The notes: generated by a model from the sequence alone, not told the origin. Positions 47,403 through 59,326 are shown, counted from the first letter of the stretch. The stretch: DNA of 64,000 nt from Oikopleura dioica (GCA_907165135.1 OU015567.1:4221001-4285000); one strand, 5' to 3'. Program-made: numbers and translations.

Positions 47403-47681
47403 ATGATAACGATATTTCCACTTTGCATAATTCTGCTAAGCCTCAGAGAGAGGGCCAAATATTCAGAATTTCAAATGCTCTCCTCGTTGGAATGCGCCCA
47501 CTCCCGAGTGGAATCAAAGTGCGCGAATACTAAGTGCTTCCAATGGCGAAAAAATCCAGCTAGTTTAGCTCGAATCGCCGAATTCCGGAATTTGAGCGCG
47601 CGAAAATGTTCCACCCGCCAATGTGTAACGTTGGTTTGCGATGCGGTAAGCCAGAAATCGAGGGTTCCGAGGATAAACTGA
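47403..47681 (+). CDS. Small secreted Cys-rich protein
   Basis: Signal peptide MITIFPLCIILLSLRERA, then six further Cys in about 60 residues (LECAHSRVESKCANTKC and RKCSTRQCVTLVC). Beyond GCG at about 47645 there is a GTAAGC, so an intron with a different C-terminus is possible. Without splicing the frame stops at 47681. No family recognised. Confidence 0.45.
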   Translation: MITIFPLCIILLSLRERAKYSEFQMLSSLECAHSRVESKCANTKCFQWRKNPASLARIAEFRNLSARKCSTRQCVTLVCDAVSQKSRVPRIN

Positions 47682-47781
47682 TGTACACGCTGCGGATTCC
47701 TGAGGTTAAACGAATACAGATGCTAGTTTTTCTCAATAAAAAATTTCAATTTCAGTCTATTTTCAAAAGAACATCAAAAGA

Positions 47782-48015
47782 CTGGCCTCGGCAACTTATG
47801 TAAAAAGCCTTAGTCAGGGTCAGAAAGAACTGAAATGAAAAGCCGCGCATTGGCTTTTTTTAACATGAAGCCGCAGAGATAATACCAATATTATCGACAT
47901 AAAATTCTGGCGAAGCCGCTTCGCGGCTTCGTTTTTAAAAAAGCCGCTGCGCGGCTTTTCCTTTCAGTTCTTTCAGAACCTGACTCAGGCTTTTTACACA
48001 TGTTGCCGAGCCCAG
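47782..48015. mobile_element. hAT-type MITE with GCCGC/GCGGC hairpins (type copy)
   Basis: The terminal inverted repeat reads CTGGCCTCGGCAAC at the left and GTTGCCGAGCCCAG at the right, followed inward by CTTAGTCAGGGTC / AACCTGACTCAGG. The flanking 8-mers TCAAAAGA and TCAAAGGA differ at one base. Inside are hairpins of the form AAGCCGCTTCGCGGCTT. 234 bp, no ORF. Other copies or fragments lie at 16.5, 34.7, 55.4, 56.8, 59.0, 60.1 and 61.2 kb. Confidence 0.85.
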
Positions 48016-48519
48016 TCAAAGGATTTTCTAGAGCTTTCTGAAAGCTTGATGAACTGAAGAGTGGACAGCTTTAGATGTTGATGCGGTTTGTTTAGTGGAT
48101 GATTATTATCGCCTGATCCGCGACACTTTTGGCGGCGATTTTCGGCTAAATTCGCCTCGGAGATTGGTAATTGGCGGCTTTTGGGTCGTACACCGCGAGT
48201 CCAGGAAGGCGCCTAATGACAACGTGTTGGGCGGATTAGGACGCGCAAGTGTAGTGACCTCGGACAACAAACTCGATCCTTGGGAGCGCGACCTCGCCTC
48301 TCCAATTTGCCACTAGATGCAACTGTTTACCACAACGAAAAAAAAAACAAGGAGATATCAGAATGGAGGCCTGAAGATTGAAGTTACTCTCGAAGATTTT
48401 CAGAAGAATTTGAAGTGAAGCCGGTTTAATCAATCGGAATCCGATTCGGATGATCTTGAAAAATTCTCTATACAACTGAACCGGAAAGAGGAAGCCCACC
48501 TTACAGTAGATTTCATCTT
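48016..48519. other. Region with one orphan ORF
   Basis: The open frame 48095-48316 (LIRDTFGGDFRLNSPRRLVI) looks somewhat protein-like but has no recognised start context, splice sites or homologue. Nothing else seen. Confidence 0.3.
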
Positions 48520-49010
48520 TTATTTTAAAGTCGGAGCAGTTTTCTTTCGGGCATCTTTTTCTTGATCAACAAGAATATTTCACTGTGAAATATCTTCTCG
48601 TTAGATCAATGATTTGTCTTCGCAAGAAATTGAAAATTGATTTGATAGATAATAAGAACCCCTTCTCAATGAGAATCGCCCTTTACAGTCATTTAGAATC
48701 CCTGGCGGTAGAAATTAAAAGCACTTTTGGGAAAGAGAAAAATAGAAAGGCACGTTAGGTCCGCGAAATCTGGCACTTATGTTGTCGTCATATGTCCCCG
48801 TTATCGGGATATTTTGGTTGAGAGTAATCGTCCCTTGTGGCGCGATAATGTTGAAAAAAGTCTTGCTTCCATAACAGAAAAATTATCACACTCTTTCACT
48901 TGTTTTGTGATGGAACTTGCGGGCGATGACGGGCGGGAAAGATTGGGAAAAGAACTGTTATATAACAAAGAATCGTCGTTTTCGGCAATTTACGGAGTGG
49001 TACCCCCTTA
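48520..49010 (+). CDS. Possible SEFIR/TIR-like cytosolic signalling fragment
   Basis: One open frame (about 48526-48757) ends with IALYSHLESLAVEIKSTFG. A second, shifted by one base (48727-49010), encodes GTYVVVICPRYRDILVE, VEKSLASITEKLS, FTCFVMELAGDDG and SSFSAIYGVV. The alternation of hydrophobic strands and helices, with a 'VVVICPR' strand, recalls SEFIR domains of IL-17 receptors, but the similarity is weak and no key residue settles it. The change of frame needs a small intron or is a lesion. No start codon, membrane helix or upstream exon was identified. Confidence 0.3.
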
Positions 49011-50497
49011 AGACGGCTTTCTATTCGAAGAAAAAACGCGAACACGTGGAAGAACCATCGAAAAAGTGAAGAAAACCCGTCTGCATGGACCAAAAATAGC
49101 TTTCACACTTGAGCCAATCGAGAAATTTCTAAGCGATAGGCTTTTAAAAATTTTAAGTTCTCTGTTTTGTGTGAAAATAGGAGCTCGAGCGGCAAATTCT
49201 TGAGCAGGATCCGTTCAAGTCAAGTGTCCGCTCCCGAAAAAAAGACGTGGAAACGCATTTTGGACGTCACTTGAAAAACCCGATCTTTTGTCGTTTTCCG
49301 CGACCGGTGTTTTTTTCGGAAAAAAAAGGAAGAAAAATGGGGTTGTTCCCAAAAATTAATGAATAAAAAGTGTTACTAGAGCTAGAATTTGAATTTTGGT
49401 TATTGACAAACTTGCAGAATGTCTCATTAGATGAGTGATCCGCGATAAGTCCAAAAACACAAAATCCTTTGTAAAACCCAAGTCCCGGATACCGCCAGTC
49501 CTCATAAACAAGAACCCAGCATCCTCCCTCTTTTTTTCATTGTTCACGCTTTTTGCCGAAATTTCCGCTACGTTGCCGCAGCGCTGAGAGCGTATTTTTT
49601 ATTGCGGCTTGGGTCTCGAGTTTTCGAGTCGAAATCGATCCACGTTTAATCTCAGAATAAAGAGCTCCAGTTTCTCGATAGAGAGTGCCACAAAGTCCAA
49701 TTTTCGGCTTTAGGTGACCTAAAACCGCAATTAACTAAACAAATCCACTCGCAAATCTGACTTGGCGCTTGCTGTGCTTTTTTTGATCAGATTTTCTAAG
49801 CTCGGGATACCCTTAATTCAAGACTTTCCCCAATAAAACGATCAAAAACGACCAATTCTAGGGACAAAATCAACAATTTTATCTAATTTTCGAAAAAATT
49901 TTACGGAGGGGGGGGGGGGGTCCTTAATTCAAGATCTTTGAGCAAGAAATTCTGTATTTTTTTCTCGCATAAAATTAACATGCCAAATAGACAATGAGCG
50001 ATAAGCAAGAATCTTGACTTAGAAAAGAAGAAACACGAAACTGAAGCCCGCGCGGTAATGCTTGACATTTCGAGCCAAGCGATCTGGCTTCCTTCAGTTC
50101 CGAGTTATCAGATACACTCAAGGCTCGATTGAAGTGGAGGACCCATCACTTTGTTGCACGGAAACTGTCAGATTGCTTCTGACGCCTTTTTTGTCAAGAC
50201 TAAGGAAAGCTGAAGACGACGGTTTTCAGAAGTAAGGACTTTTCAAATTAAAAATTTGACTCAATTGAAAACTCTTTTTTGGAAACTCCTAAAATTCTGA
50301 AGCCGGTTTGAGTCTATTTATGATAGTAACTTATTAACATTATCTATAATGAGCAAGTTGGACAATAACTTGGAGAGCATGACAATGCAGGTTCGCGTCA
50401 TCAATTAATTTTTACGACAAAAGCTTCTCGCGATTTTCTCAAAGGGCGTCCGGCTCTTTTCCAAAATTCAGGATAGAGAAGAGAAAAACAAGAGAAA
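49011..50497. other. Gene-poor stretch with a G tract
   Basis: About 1.5 kb with no supported gene. A run of 14 G occurs at about 49907-49920, and TACCCCCTTAAG at about 49001 resembles a TTAA-MITE end. Confidence 0.4.
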
Positions 50498-51341
50498 ATG
50501 AAGCTTTTTCCCATTTTTCTTTTCGCCTTTTCTTTTTCACAAGATGATACTACTACGACAAGAGCAACAACCACTACAGAAAAGACAACTACGACAACCA
50601 CTGCAGAAAAAACAACTACGTCAACAACAACAACAATAACAACAACAACAAAGTCAGATGATCAAACAGAGAAACAAACAACTACCACAACGACTGCGAC
50701 AACAACTTCTACCACGACAACCACAACCACAACCACACAGACTTTCGAGCCACATGAGATGACGATCCCTGAGCAGAAATGTTGGGTAAGAATCCTTTAA
50801 GCTGCTCAACGAAGAATATGGCTAAAATATCATTTGTTAAATTTGCTTTAGAATTTTAAAATATTTTTTAGATGACAGAATTGGAAAGCTACGCAACAGG
50901 ATTCTGCATCAAAAATACTCAGCCGCATCATTGCAATTTTGACGAAACACAGCCAATCTACCCGCCGATTGTCACGCATATAGGCTGCAAAGAAGAACTG
51001 ATGAGTGGAGTTTCGAGATTGGGAATTTCAGTTTTCTTCACTTGTCTTTCGATCCTCATCGTCATCTTCATCAACTGGCGATATGAAGAAATCATATGTA
51101 AGCAACAAAAACGCCTCTTTTCTCAATCATTTTTCTAGCTTCGAAAGCGTACACCTATGCTCGAGTGGCCTTGATTCTTCTTGTTTCTGTAACGATCGTG
51201 GCGACCTTCATTGGAATGAAAAATAATGAGCCGCTTCATCGAAGAGTCCCTTCAGGAATTTTCTCTGCCGTTATGAGCGCTTTCTCTGTCCTCCCTGCTG
51301 GATACATGATGTTTTTGCGAGCCGAAGCAAGACATGTATAG
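50498..51341 (+). CDS. Mucin-stalk multi-pass membrane protein
   Basis: Signal peptide MKLFPIFLFAFSFSQ, then about 70 residues almost all Thr with a few Glu/Lys, probably an O-glycosylated stalk. Next is a short Cys module (FCIKNTQPHHCNFDE, IGCKEEL) and three helices: ISVFFTCLSILIVIFINW, YARVALILLVSVTIVATFIG and FSAVMSAFSVLPAGYMMFL. Introns at about 50786-50872 and about 51099-51138 are in phase; the stop is at 51339-51341. No family recognised. Confidence 0.65.
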
Positions 51342-54300
51342 AACAAAAATATGACAGTTAGAATAAAAATGATGATAATTTGATTTTCCACTATTTTTCT
51401 TCGTTGGAACAAAGGCAATTTTCATTAGCAATTTCACGTTTTTAGAGAAGATCGGTCGTCTTGTTGACTAATGAGCTCGGGTTTTCCTGCTTAGTTCAAC
51501 TAACTATCGGCAGTCGTTAGTCAAGCGATAAGGCCCAATCCTCAGTTGCATCTGATAACGGCACACTGCTCAGTCCATTTTCGGCAAAAGTGCATCTGTT
51601 ATCTTATTAGCTCGTACATGCATTTCCGTACCGTTTTTAGCGGTTAAATAGTGTATTCTTCAAGGCAGTCAAAATAAAATATGAGTTCGTTAATGAACCA
51701 AGGTCAACCTTTATTTTATAGTTTTTTTTAATCGCTTGGAATTGTCTTATTAAAAAAATTAAAATGATATAATCTTGCTAAATTAGAGTGTTATTTTTTT
51801 AATCAATTTTGTTCGCTCAGACGGAAAGATAATAATTTAATTCATACTTTATGATCTCTATCTTTTTTTTAATAAAAAAATAAAGAAATTATGAGATTAT
51901 ATTTTTCCCGATAAGGTCGATTTTCTTACACGCTGTTTGGTCATAATTGCTTTCAAGATTCTTTTGTTTTATTTTGTAATGAAACAAACTTTGCTTGGTC
52001 TTTTCTTTTCATGGAGCATACAGAAATGCACGAGCTCTTGAAATGACTCAAATACAGCATCGAGTTCTATTCGACATTTTTACGTCATTCGCGAAATTCT
52101 TCCGACCCCGCGATAGGGAGGCTGAGTTATTTTGCGGATTTTCGACTATTTCTAAACCGATTTTCGTAAGCAAACTTCTTATTTACCATTTTCCCTCCTG
52201 AAAGTTTGAAAATTCCTTATCATCAATTTTCCAAAACACGAAAAAACTTCTCAGATAAGTCTAAAGATAGCAAAAAGCGTAAGTAACGTTGTGACAAAAT
52301 ATTTTTAATCCCTAAAGCGCCTTCTCTTGGGAAACTTTCAAAGCCCCACCCCGTACTATGTATATCCCCTATTATGTTGTCTGATCTTCTTATCAGCCCA
52401 ATGTTGGCACCAAGGGCCCGGGCTCTTATCGGCCTCTAGTCACTAGAGTCTAGTGCGGCATGCTGACTTTTGGTGCAATTTCAAGGAAGAGGGGGACATT
52501 CAAACCGATTATTTTCAACATAAAATTCAAAATCAATTAGGATTTGAAAATGATGGATTGTTCAGAATAATTACTTCTTATCTTTTGAATAAAATGGTGT
52601 AAAAAGATAAAAGGTATTGCGATTTCAATATGAAAATTATCAAGATAAGCCTCAATTATTCGGTATCATTATCTCAATTAGAGAATAAAATGAATAAATT
52701 TGATATCAAAAAACAGCTTTTGAACCGGCAAAATTTTCCAGATAATTCTTCAAATTACAAACATATTTTCAAATGCGCCAAAAGTTCATTTGCCCGTTTT
52801 TTGCCCAATTTCTGGAACCTGGAAATGTAAAGTGAGCTAGAAAAAATGATAAATTCGATGATCGAATCGTTCAATTTGCATAAGACGGTGATGCAAATCC
52901 TTGCTCTTCGACAAACTTGCTGCGGTTCTCCGGTGACAGATCAGACAGCAGTCAATCAAAAAACAAGATGCCAAGTCTGCTCACAAAGTTGCTCAACCCG
53001 CTGTTTGAATTTCCAACAGTGATGGATAATCGGCTCAAAAAGAAGAGTCCTTTCTCCAGTAAAAAAGGGGGAATAGAAATGTCCTTTGTTCTTCCGCTTC
53101 TTGTTCAGGAGAAATTATGAAGGAAGGGGAGGAAAATCCGGTTCTGAAGTGAGCTAACAAGGGTCACTCGTTGTCGAGAAAAGGTTAAATCCGCGAGATT
53201 GCGTGAAAATTTGATTCGAGGATTATGAAACAAAAGCTCTTTTTTTAACTAAATTTTGGATAGTTCAAAAAGTTCAAGTTTTTATTAAAATTGACGATTT
53301 TCTTCCCGAAAAAATATCATTTTCGTAAAAAATAAGGGCGTCCCTTCGTTAACCTAAAAAAGGGCTTGAATACAATCTGTTCTGCTGAGAGCTCTGCTTG
53401 TAATTAATAACCTCGGTGCACGTTTTTGAACCTCATCATTTTCAGCTCCTCTCTTTTTTTAATCAATCGAAATTGCCGATTCCGGTATTACTTTTCACTC
53501 TCTTCCATCATTGTTTGTTCAAAAATTTGATGAAAACAAATTCATGTTGCAGATAAAATGACACGTGTCTGGACTCATCTTTTTGATCCTGAGAATCAAT
53601 TTTCTCGAATAAAAAAATTCTGCAAAAATTCGAAAAATTTAATCACAACTCTCTTCAAATATGCATGAGAACTAATTCACGTGAAGCCGCAATTATTTCG
53701 CCAGCGCTTCGAAAATTGAAAAAAGTCGGTTTCCAAAATAAGGGGGGGACTAATTTCTGGAACCGGTCGAATTTTAATACACGTAAGGGAAACCGAATAC
53801 TGTATTCGGAATACATCCCACGAAAAGCGATAAGGGTTTATCCCTCGCTCAAACCGTTGATTGATGAAATAATCGACTGGTGCAGCTTCGGCTCATCGCA
53901 TCGATAGTTCCAATTAGTTCCAATTAAAACCATGGAAAGAACTGAAGATAAATAATTTAATCATATTGTTTATCGAACAGATTGTCTTTGAAAATAATCC
54001 CGCTAGAATGATTTGCCGGCATTTTTAATCAAAGTTTTCTTCTTGGCTCATTTGGTTGATAGGTAATTTGATACGGCATTAATCAGCCATTTATTTTGAA
54101 GATAACTTTTTGGTAAAATTAAAATGAAGAATATTTAACCGGCTACGGGTAGTTGAAGTTCAAGTTTTGAGCTTTTATAAATTCGAGAGATCTTGATTGA
54201 GTTAGTCTTGTGCGTAGATAGAGCATCAAAGAGAAGTCTATCAGTCTGTAATATCTGCTACAGTAGGAGAATATTTTTTAATTGGCCTCCCTGATCTGGC

Positions 54301-54600
54301 TCGCTGACAATAGAGTAAAATTGATAGGATATCAAAGATGCTTGTCTGCCGTTAGAAAGACACATTCACAGGCTGTCTGGAAACCAGTGGAGAATTAACC
54401 GACGATTATCTTTTCGGACGAAAGAGTCTTGAGAAGAAAATTGGAGAATATTTTTTATATAATCATAATGTTTCTTCTGATGAATATTTGGGAGAGCGGC
54501 TCGAATCAAATTTAAGACCAATCAGATTTGCTCTTTCGGCCGGTTGGCCAATCAGATTTCACTTAAAATAATTGTAGCAAAAACATGATTTATTGGACAT
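51342..54600. other. 3.2-kb gene-poor region
   Basis: A possible first exon at about 51979 encodes MKQTLLGLFFSWSIQ, a good signal peptide, but the frame closes within a few codons and no continuation was found. ORFs at 52917-53120 and 53665-53907 have no supporting signals. No repeats recognised. Confidence 0.35.
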
Positions 54601-54850
54601 GAAAATGTTATAATTTTCCACTGAAATCCAACCTGCCGAAACGACCAAATCAAAAAAGAAGCTTTTCAGTCTTCTCGAAAATTTCAAGGAGCGCCCAACC
54701 GACGGGCCACTTGACGCGATCCCAACACTGGTCCTTTTGAAGCACCAAGGGTTCGACACTTTTGTGGAAAAACGCGTTAACACGCAATTATCCGAAATTT
54801 TACCGTCGATTTTTCGTTTCATCCAGATCCTTGACGGTCGAGTGCGATAA
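54601..54850 (+). other. Protein-like open frame without a start
   Basis: A plus-strand frame of about 79 codons (about 54614-54850) reads TEIQPAETTKSKKKLFSLLE, GPLDAIPTLVLLKHQGFDTF and LSEILPSIFRFIQILDGR. Its composition is that of a real helical protein, more so than the opposite strand. An in-frame TAA just upstream and the lack of an AG acceptor or ATG leave it unexplained: a terminal exon, or a gene remnant. Confidence 0.35.
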
Positions 54851-55021
54851 GAAATTTCTGGTCTGCAAAGCGTAATATTGTTGTTTGCTGATTGCCAAAG
54901 TGCAGGAACGAGCTTATCAATTGAATTTTGTTTATTGAAAATTTTTATTTGAATAATTTTTTTTCAAATTGCTAAAAAATTTTTTCCGATCTTTCTTCTT
55001 TCACGTTTTCTTCTTCCTTTT

Positions 55022-55835
55022 TCAAAGTTCCTCTTTTGGCCACTTGTATTTGATATAAGGTGCTTTCGCTTGATCCTCCGTCAACTTTTCTGAGTGTCCT
55101 TGTTTCCGGAAAAATCCCTGCGACTTCAGTAGATCGATCAGCTTCTTCAAAAACCTGTCAAAAAGTGGGTTCAAAGCAATATTTCATACCTTCTCGGGGA
55201 AGTTAGAAATATCCATTTCGACCAGAACATCCTTAATCCGCTTGTTAATCCCTTAGTACGTGGTTTTTCAAATCCGAGCGGAAGGGAAAATCCCTCTCTT
55301 TGGTTCATACCTTGTAAGAATTGTGGAACTTGATAACAAGCTTGCTTGACCCGTGATTATCTTTAAATCCAAAGTTTTGCCAGAGGTCCAACTCGTTTTT
55401 CACGAAATCTGGCAGCTACGGCCTTGGCTCGGCAACCTGTGTGGAAAGCCTGAGTCAGGGTCTCAAAGATCCTTATCGAAAATTTCGACTCGACAAGCCG
55501 CGTTGTTTGAGCCTTCGTTTCGCGGCTTTTCGGGTCGAAAATTTCGATAAAGATCTTTGAGACCCTGACTCAGGCTTTCTACACAGGGTGCGGAGCCCGG
55601 AGCTACGAAAACAGTAAGAAACAGTACTCAGAACTTCCCCTACCCAGATATTACAATTTTTGCATCCTTCAATCCACGCGCCGGCAATCTCTGTTTCTTC
55701 TGGCGGCAGCTTACTCTTTTTTCTCCTGCTTCTTATCTTCCCTTTCTTTTCAATATTTTCATTCGCCTCTTTCTGCGCGAAAACAGTACCCAGGTTTATT
55801 ACAATAAGTGATAGAAGGAGGATAAATTGCCGCAT
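55022..55835 (-). CDS. SELENOM/SELENOF-family ER protein, cysteine form
   Basis: Thioredoxin-like redox protein of the ER lumen. Exons 55835-55628, 55408-55311, 55240-55191 and 55154-55022 give 163 codons with stop. Signal peptide MRQFILLLSLIVINLGTVFA; a redox motif CKNC at residues 58-61, where selenoprotein M has Cys-Gly-Gly-Sec; then LVIKFHNSYK, and LLKSQGFFRK, matching the end of SELENOM. The protein ends KEEL, a KDEL-type ER retrieval signal. The plain Cys codon means no Sec machinery is needed. The join at about 55190 works only with a GG donor or a one-base slide. The first intron contains a MITE (55422-55600). Likely a role in disulfide chemistry. Confidence 0.75.
55422..55600. mobile_element. 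hAT-type MITE, copy in the SELENOM-like intron
   Basis: Ends CCTTGGCTCGGCAACCTGTG and CACAGGGTGCGGAGCCCGG, then CTGAGTCAGGGTCTC against GAGACCCTGACTCAG. The flanking 8-mers AGCTACGG and AGCTACGA differ at one base. Same family as 47782-48015. 179 bp. Confidence 0.85.
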
Positions 55836-56796
55836 TGCGGGGAAGTTACTATCGCACTAAAAGTAAAATGAAAGGCGAAAGAGAGAGGCGAACCGGACTT
55901 TGGTGATTTTCGCAGGAGTTGAGGATCCGGGAAGATGACTCAGCAAAACTTAAACTGATCAAATCCCTCCATTCTAGAGCGGGCAAAGGGTTCTGCATTC
56001 TTTAAGGGGAGCCTCAGCCAATCAGAAGCGAGTATTTTTCCTTCAGCCAATAAAAAGACAAAAAATTTCCCACCTACATATTTTTCAGCCAGATTTAATC
56101 TGAGATTTGAGTCTTCCATTTTTGTTCAAGGTTCAAATGAATAGTTATCATTGATAACAAAAATTTCAAAAGAGGTGCTTTCGGACAATATTAAACGCTT
56201 CACAATGTCGATAAGAACAATCATAAAGACACTATCTTTCTGACAGATAAACAAGTCAGCCTCAATCATATCCAATTCGTCCTGAAATGATAATGAAAAT
56301 TATCTTCAAAGAGAGTTTTTTATCACTAAATAGGTGTTTTCTTCGATATCATTTTTTGTTAAGATCGAAAAAGTAAGTTAACCACAAATGTTTAAAATTC
56401 TTTTTCTTTTGAATCTGAAATTTCACAATCTATCCGCTTCGAAAAAAAAAATCGGGCTGAGATCAAACCGCCACTATGTTATCTCCTTCTGACCACATAG
56501 CACACTTCGCATATAAAACATACCACGCTCAGCCCCGACAGAGGGATAACATGCTCCTTCGGCGAAAGAACCGTGAAGTTCGGTCTCTCTTTCGTAATCC
56601 GATTATCGAACTTTTTAATGAAATGATTGATTCGGCGAAAAATCATGGGAACTTCAAACAGGAGGTGACTTGACTTGCTTTCTTTGAATTCTCTTCCTTT
56701 CAAGTGCTTCAAAATCAACAGCATCGGGGGGATGCTTCTTGAAATTCTTGAATCAAAACTGAATCCAGGGTGAAAGTTCAACTTACAGGCCTTCGT
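55836..56796. other. Intergenic region
   Basis: About 960 bp upstream of the SELENOM-like gene. The ORF at 56476-56673 lacks context. No repeat recognised. Confidence 0.35.
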
Positions 56797-57036
56797 CCTT
56801 GGGTCGGCAAACTGTGCAGAAAACCTGAGTCAGGGTCGGAAAAAATGCTCAGATGAAAAGCCGCTACGCGGCTTTTTCTTTAAACGAAGCCTCTAAGCGG
56901 CTTCGCAAATTTTACTTTTTCAATCATCCAAAAAATTTTGGCGAAGCCGCTCCGCGGCTTTGTTTATAAGAAAGCCGCTATGCGGCTTATTATTTAGGGA
57001 TTTTCGAAACCGACTTAGGTTTTCCCGCCGAGCCCA
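56797..57036. mobile_element. hAT-type MITE, third copy
   Basis: The left end is CCTTGGGTCGGCAAAC, then CCTGAGTCAGGGTC; the right end is GCCGAGCCCA. The flanking 8-mers GCCTTCGT and GCCTTCAT differ at one base. It contains four GCCGC...GCGGC cores. 240 bp, no ORF. Confidence 0.85.
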
Positions 57037-57579
57037 GCCTTCATAAATGCAGTTAAATCTGGCTCAAAGGGTTCAAAAAGTGAGGAAACGGCACTTGAGA
57101 TAATCCGGTAACCTTTGAGCGACCCTAAACAGTTTGCACAATACCAACTTGTAAGGCTTTTTCGAGGTCTTTGAAGCTTTTGTGTTTCTCTTAAGAATTA
57201 TGTGGGATGAAAAATTTCTAAGGAAATCCGAAAAAATGAGGAATAAATTAAAGATGAAAGTGAATTTGCAGCGGATTTATGCAAAGAGTGAATGTTTTTA
57301 AACAATTAATTCAAAGCCCGCGGAATTTGTCATTTGTGATGTCGCGAGCTCGATTTTGTTCAAACAAAGACGTCGAAAAGCTCAACACCTGGAAAATCCA
57401 ATTCCAGATCCTTATTTTTATAATCAATCTTTGTCAAAAAACATCCTGCAAAATAAAACATATATGCATAAAAATTCATCAAACAAAAAGTAATTTTTTT
57501 ATAAATGAAAAAATAATTTGTTATTTTATTAGAAATTAATCAGAATAACAATAAATAGGGGAAGTACTGATTTTCTTTT
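57037..57579. other. Intergenic region
   Basis: AT-rich, no supported gene. AATAAA on the minus strand was not found close to the UBR stop. Confidence 0.35.
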
Positions 57580-58437
57580 TCAATCTTTGAGTCCAAATTG
57601 AAGCTGGAGCTGACGAATTCTTCGAGCTCGGATGCCACCATCGGAGACTAAAAAATCATAATTGAGGTTGAGTTCGGCTGACAATCTAACCAGAAATGAT
57701 AGTGCGCTCTCGAACAGCAAGCCCAAGACTCAATTTCGGCGCATCGAGAGAGCAGTACGTATACGGCTGGCGAATTTCGTCCGAGTTTCCACAAGAGCAC
57801 TGGAATCCTCCGAGTGGAAGACGGATCACTTTCTACAGAAACTTCTATAGAGATCTTATTGTACTAAAAGTTGCTTACGAAATTATGCTCGTCATGCTTT
57901 GAATGCATAAAACAAGCGGGGCAGATGTACATGTTGCCGTTTATGTCACAGTCCCGGCAGAACATGACCATGTCACCACTGTTCAAAATAACATTGCAGC
58001 CTAAACTCAGTTATTCATCCTCAGCATTCAACTTTTTAAGGATAGTACCTCCCATTTTCAAGAATTTTCCAGAAATCTCTTGAAGCTCAAATGAGCTCGA
58101 ACTTTCCGACTAAGAAGAATATATAAACGCCCTTTTCCTACATTCAGGAAAAAAAGAACTTTCGAAAACACCTTGATATTTAATCACGTGTTCCAAAATG
58201 CGCAAAGGCATTCAAAAAGAAAGAATCATAAAATGATAACAAGACCCTTAAAATCGCTAAATTTGCAAGTTTCTCCAGTTTTGACGATCTTAAGGGTATA
58301 GACATCGATTTTTGTCGGATCTCCAATTTTTATTCTGACCACATTGCATCTTGCATCTTGTGCCCAAGCAGCTTGATGAGCGAGTACTTTTTCGAGCCCC
58401 AGAATTAAGCCTTTCCGTGTGGTGAAAATATTAACCT
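57580..58437 (-). CDS. UBR-box zinc-finger protein
   Basis: Minus-strand exons joined in phase give the UBR box: CNVILNSGDMVMFCRDCD, YICPACFMHSKHDEHNF (about 57970-57885), then across a 47-bp intron LPLGGFQCSCGNSDEIRQPY and a further Cys. The Cys/His spacing matches N-recognin UBR boxes, which bind destabilising N-terminal residues for ubiquitin-dependent degradation. Upstream is a beta-rich segment (VVRIKIGDPTKIDVYTLKIV) preceded by LEKVLAHQAAWAQ; downstream is a short basic helix ending at a stop at 57580. The product is far smaller than UBR1-3, and no RING is seen. The start was not found and may lie near 58.6 kb. Confidence 0.7.
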
Positions 58438-58950
58438 AGGCAAAAATAATTACCGCACGAAAGTCTCACGATACCGCGGCTCAAGGTACGACCCAAAACC
58501 AAACGTTCATTTCGACGAAACAAAATGTGTTTTTCGAAGTTAAGCCTAATGCAATCTTCGTCCGATAAGGAAGATTTGCTTTGGAGTAGGGTCAACGCCC
58601 GAAAAAGTGAAATTTCAAGCAAAAAATTTGTTTTCAAAAAGTGAGACTTTGACTCATTATCTCCTTTTTTCTGATTATTTCTTCAGCCAACTCGGAGTAC
58701 GTAAGTCGCTGGCTCGCGTAACTAACCCTTTCAATCGTAAAAACTAACACTGTCGTCAGGCGCCCTGTTCTAAAATCAATTTCGCACGGCTCCATTTGAC
58801 CAGATCATCGCGATTCTCGAAAAAGGATTTGCAAAGGAGCAAAGTTATCACAAAAACCAGATTCCAAGGAAAATCATTTAATCTTGATCAGCTTTACAGC
58901 GAATTTTTGAACTCTTCAATTCAGTATTATCAATCAAAAATGTCATGAGA

Positions 58951-59130
58951 ACGGGTCGAAAACCTGTGAAGAAAACCTGAGTCAGGGTCCCAGAAAACTG
59001 TTCATAAAAGCCGCATATCGGCTTATTTTTCAACGAAGCCGCGCAGCGGCTTTGCAAGAATTCAAGATAGAGATCAAGAGGATTATTACACAGACCCAGA
59101 CTCAGATTTCTACACAGGTTTCTGTCCTCT
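58951..59130. mobile_element. hAT-type MITE, degenerate copy
   Basis: AAAACCTGAGTCAGGGTC at the left, GACCCAGACTCAGATTTC at the right, and GCCGC cores including AAGCCGCGCAGCGGCTT between. The outer ends and target duplication are eroded. Confidence 0.7.
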
Positions 59131-59191
59131 TTCTCCTGAAAGCCGACTTCTCATAAGAAAAGTCCAATATTGAAATAATTTCTACAGATTC

Positions 59192-59326
59192 TTAACTCCG
59201 CAACTGGAATCAAAGCCACGTCAACTCTAAGGGCCAACCGATGGTGGATAAATCGGCGATTCACCAATCAGTGGCGGGCGTCATGATGACGTTTCGACAA
59301 TTTTCGAATTCCAGTTGCGGAGTTAA
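59192..59326. mobile_element. Short TTAA-bounded palindromic element
   Basis: TTAACTCCGCAACTGGAAT at the left and its exact complement at the right (135 bp in all). A long ORF running through it is therefore unlikely to be a gene. Confidence 0.8.

Noticed and set aside
55473-55600. Continuation of the SELENOM-like first exon through the MITE
   Set aside because: A phase-matched donor at 55627 removes the element as intron and restores the family sequence.
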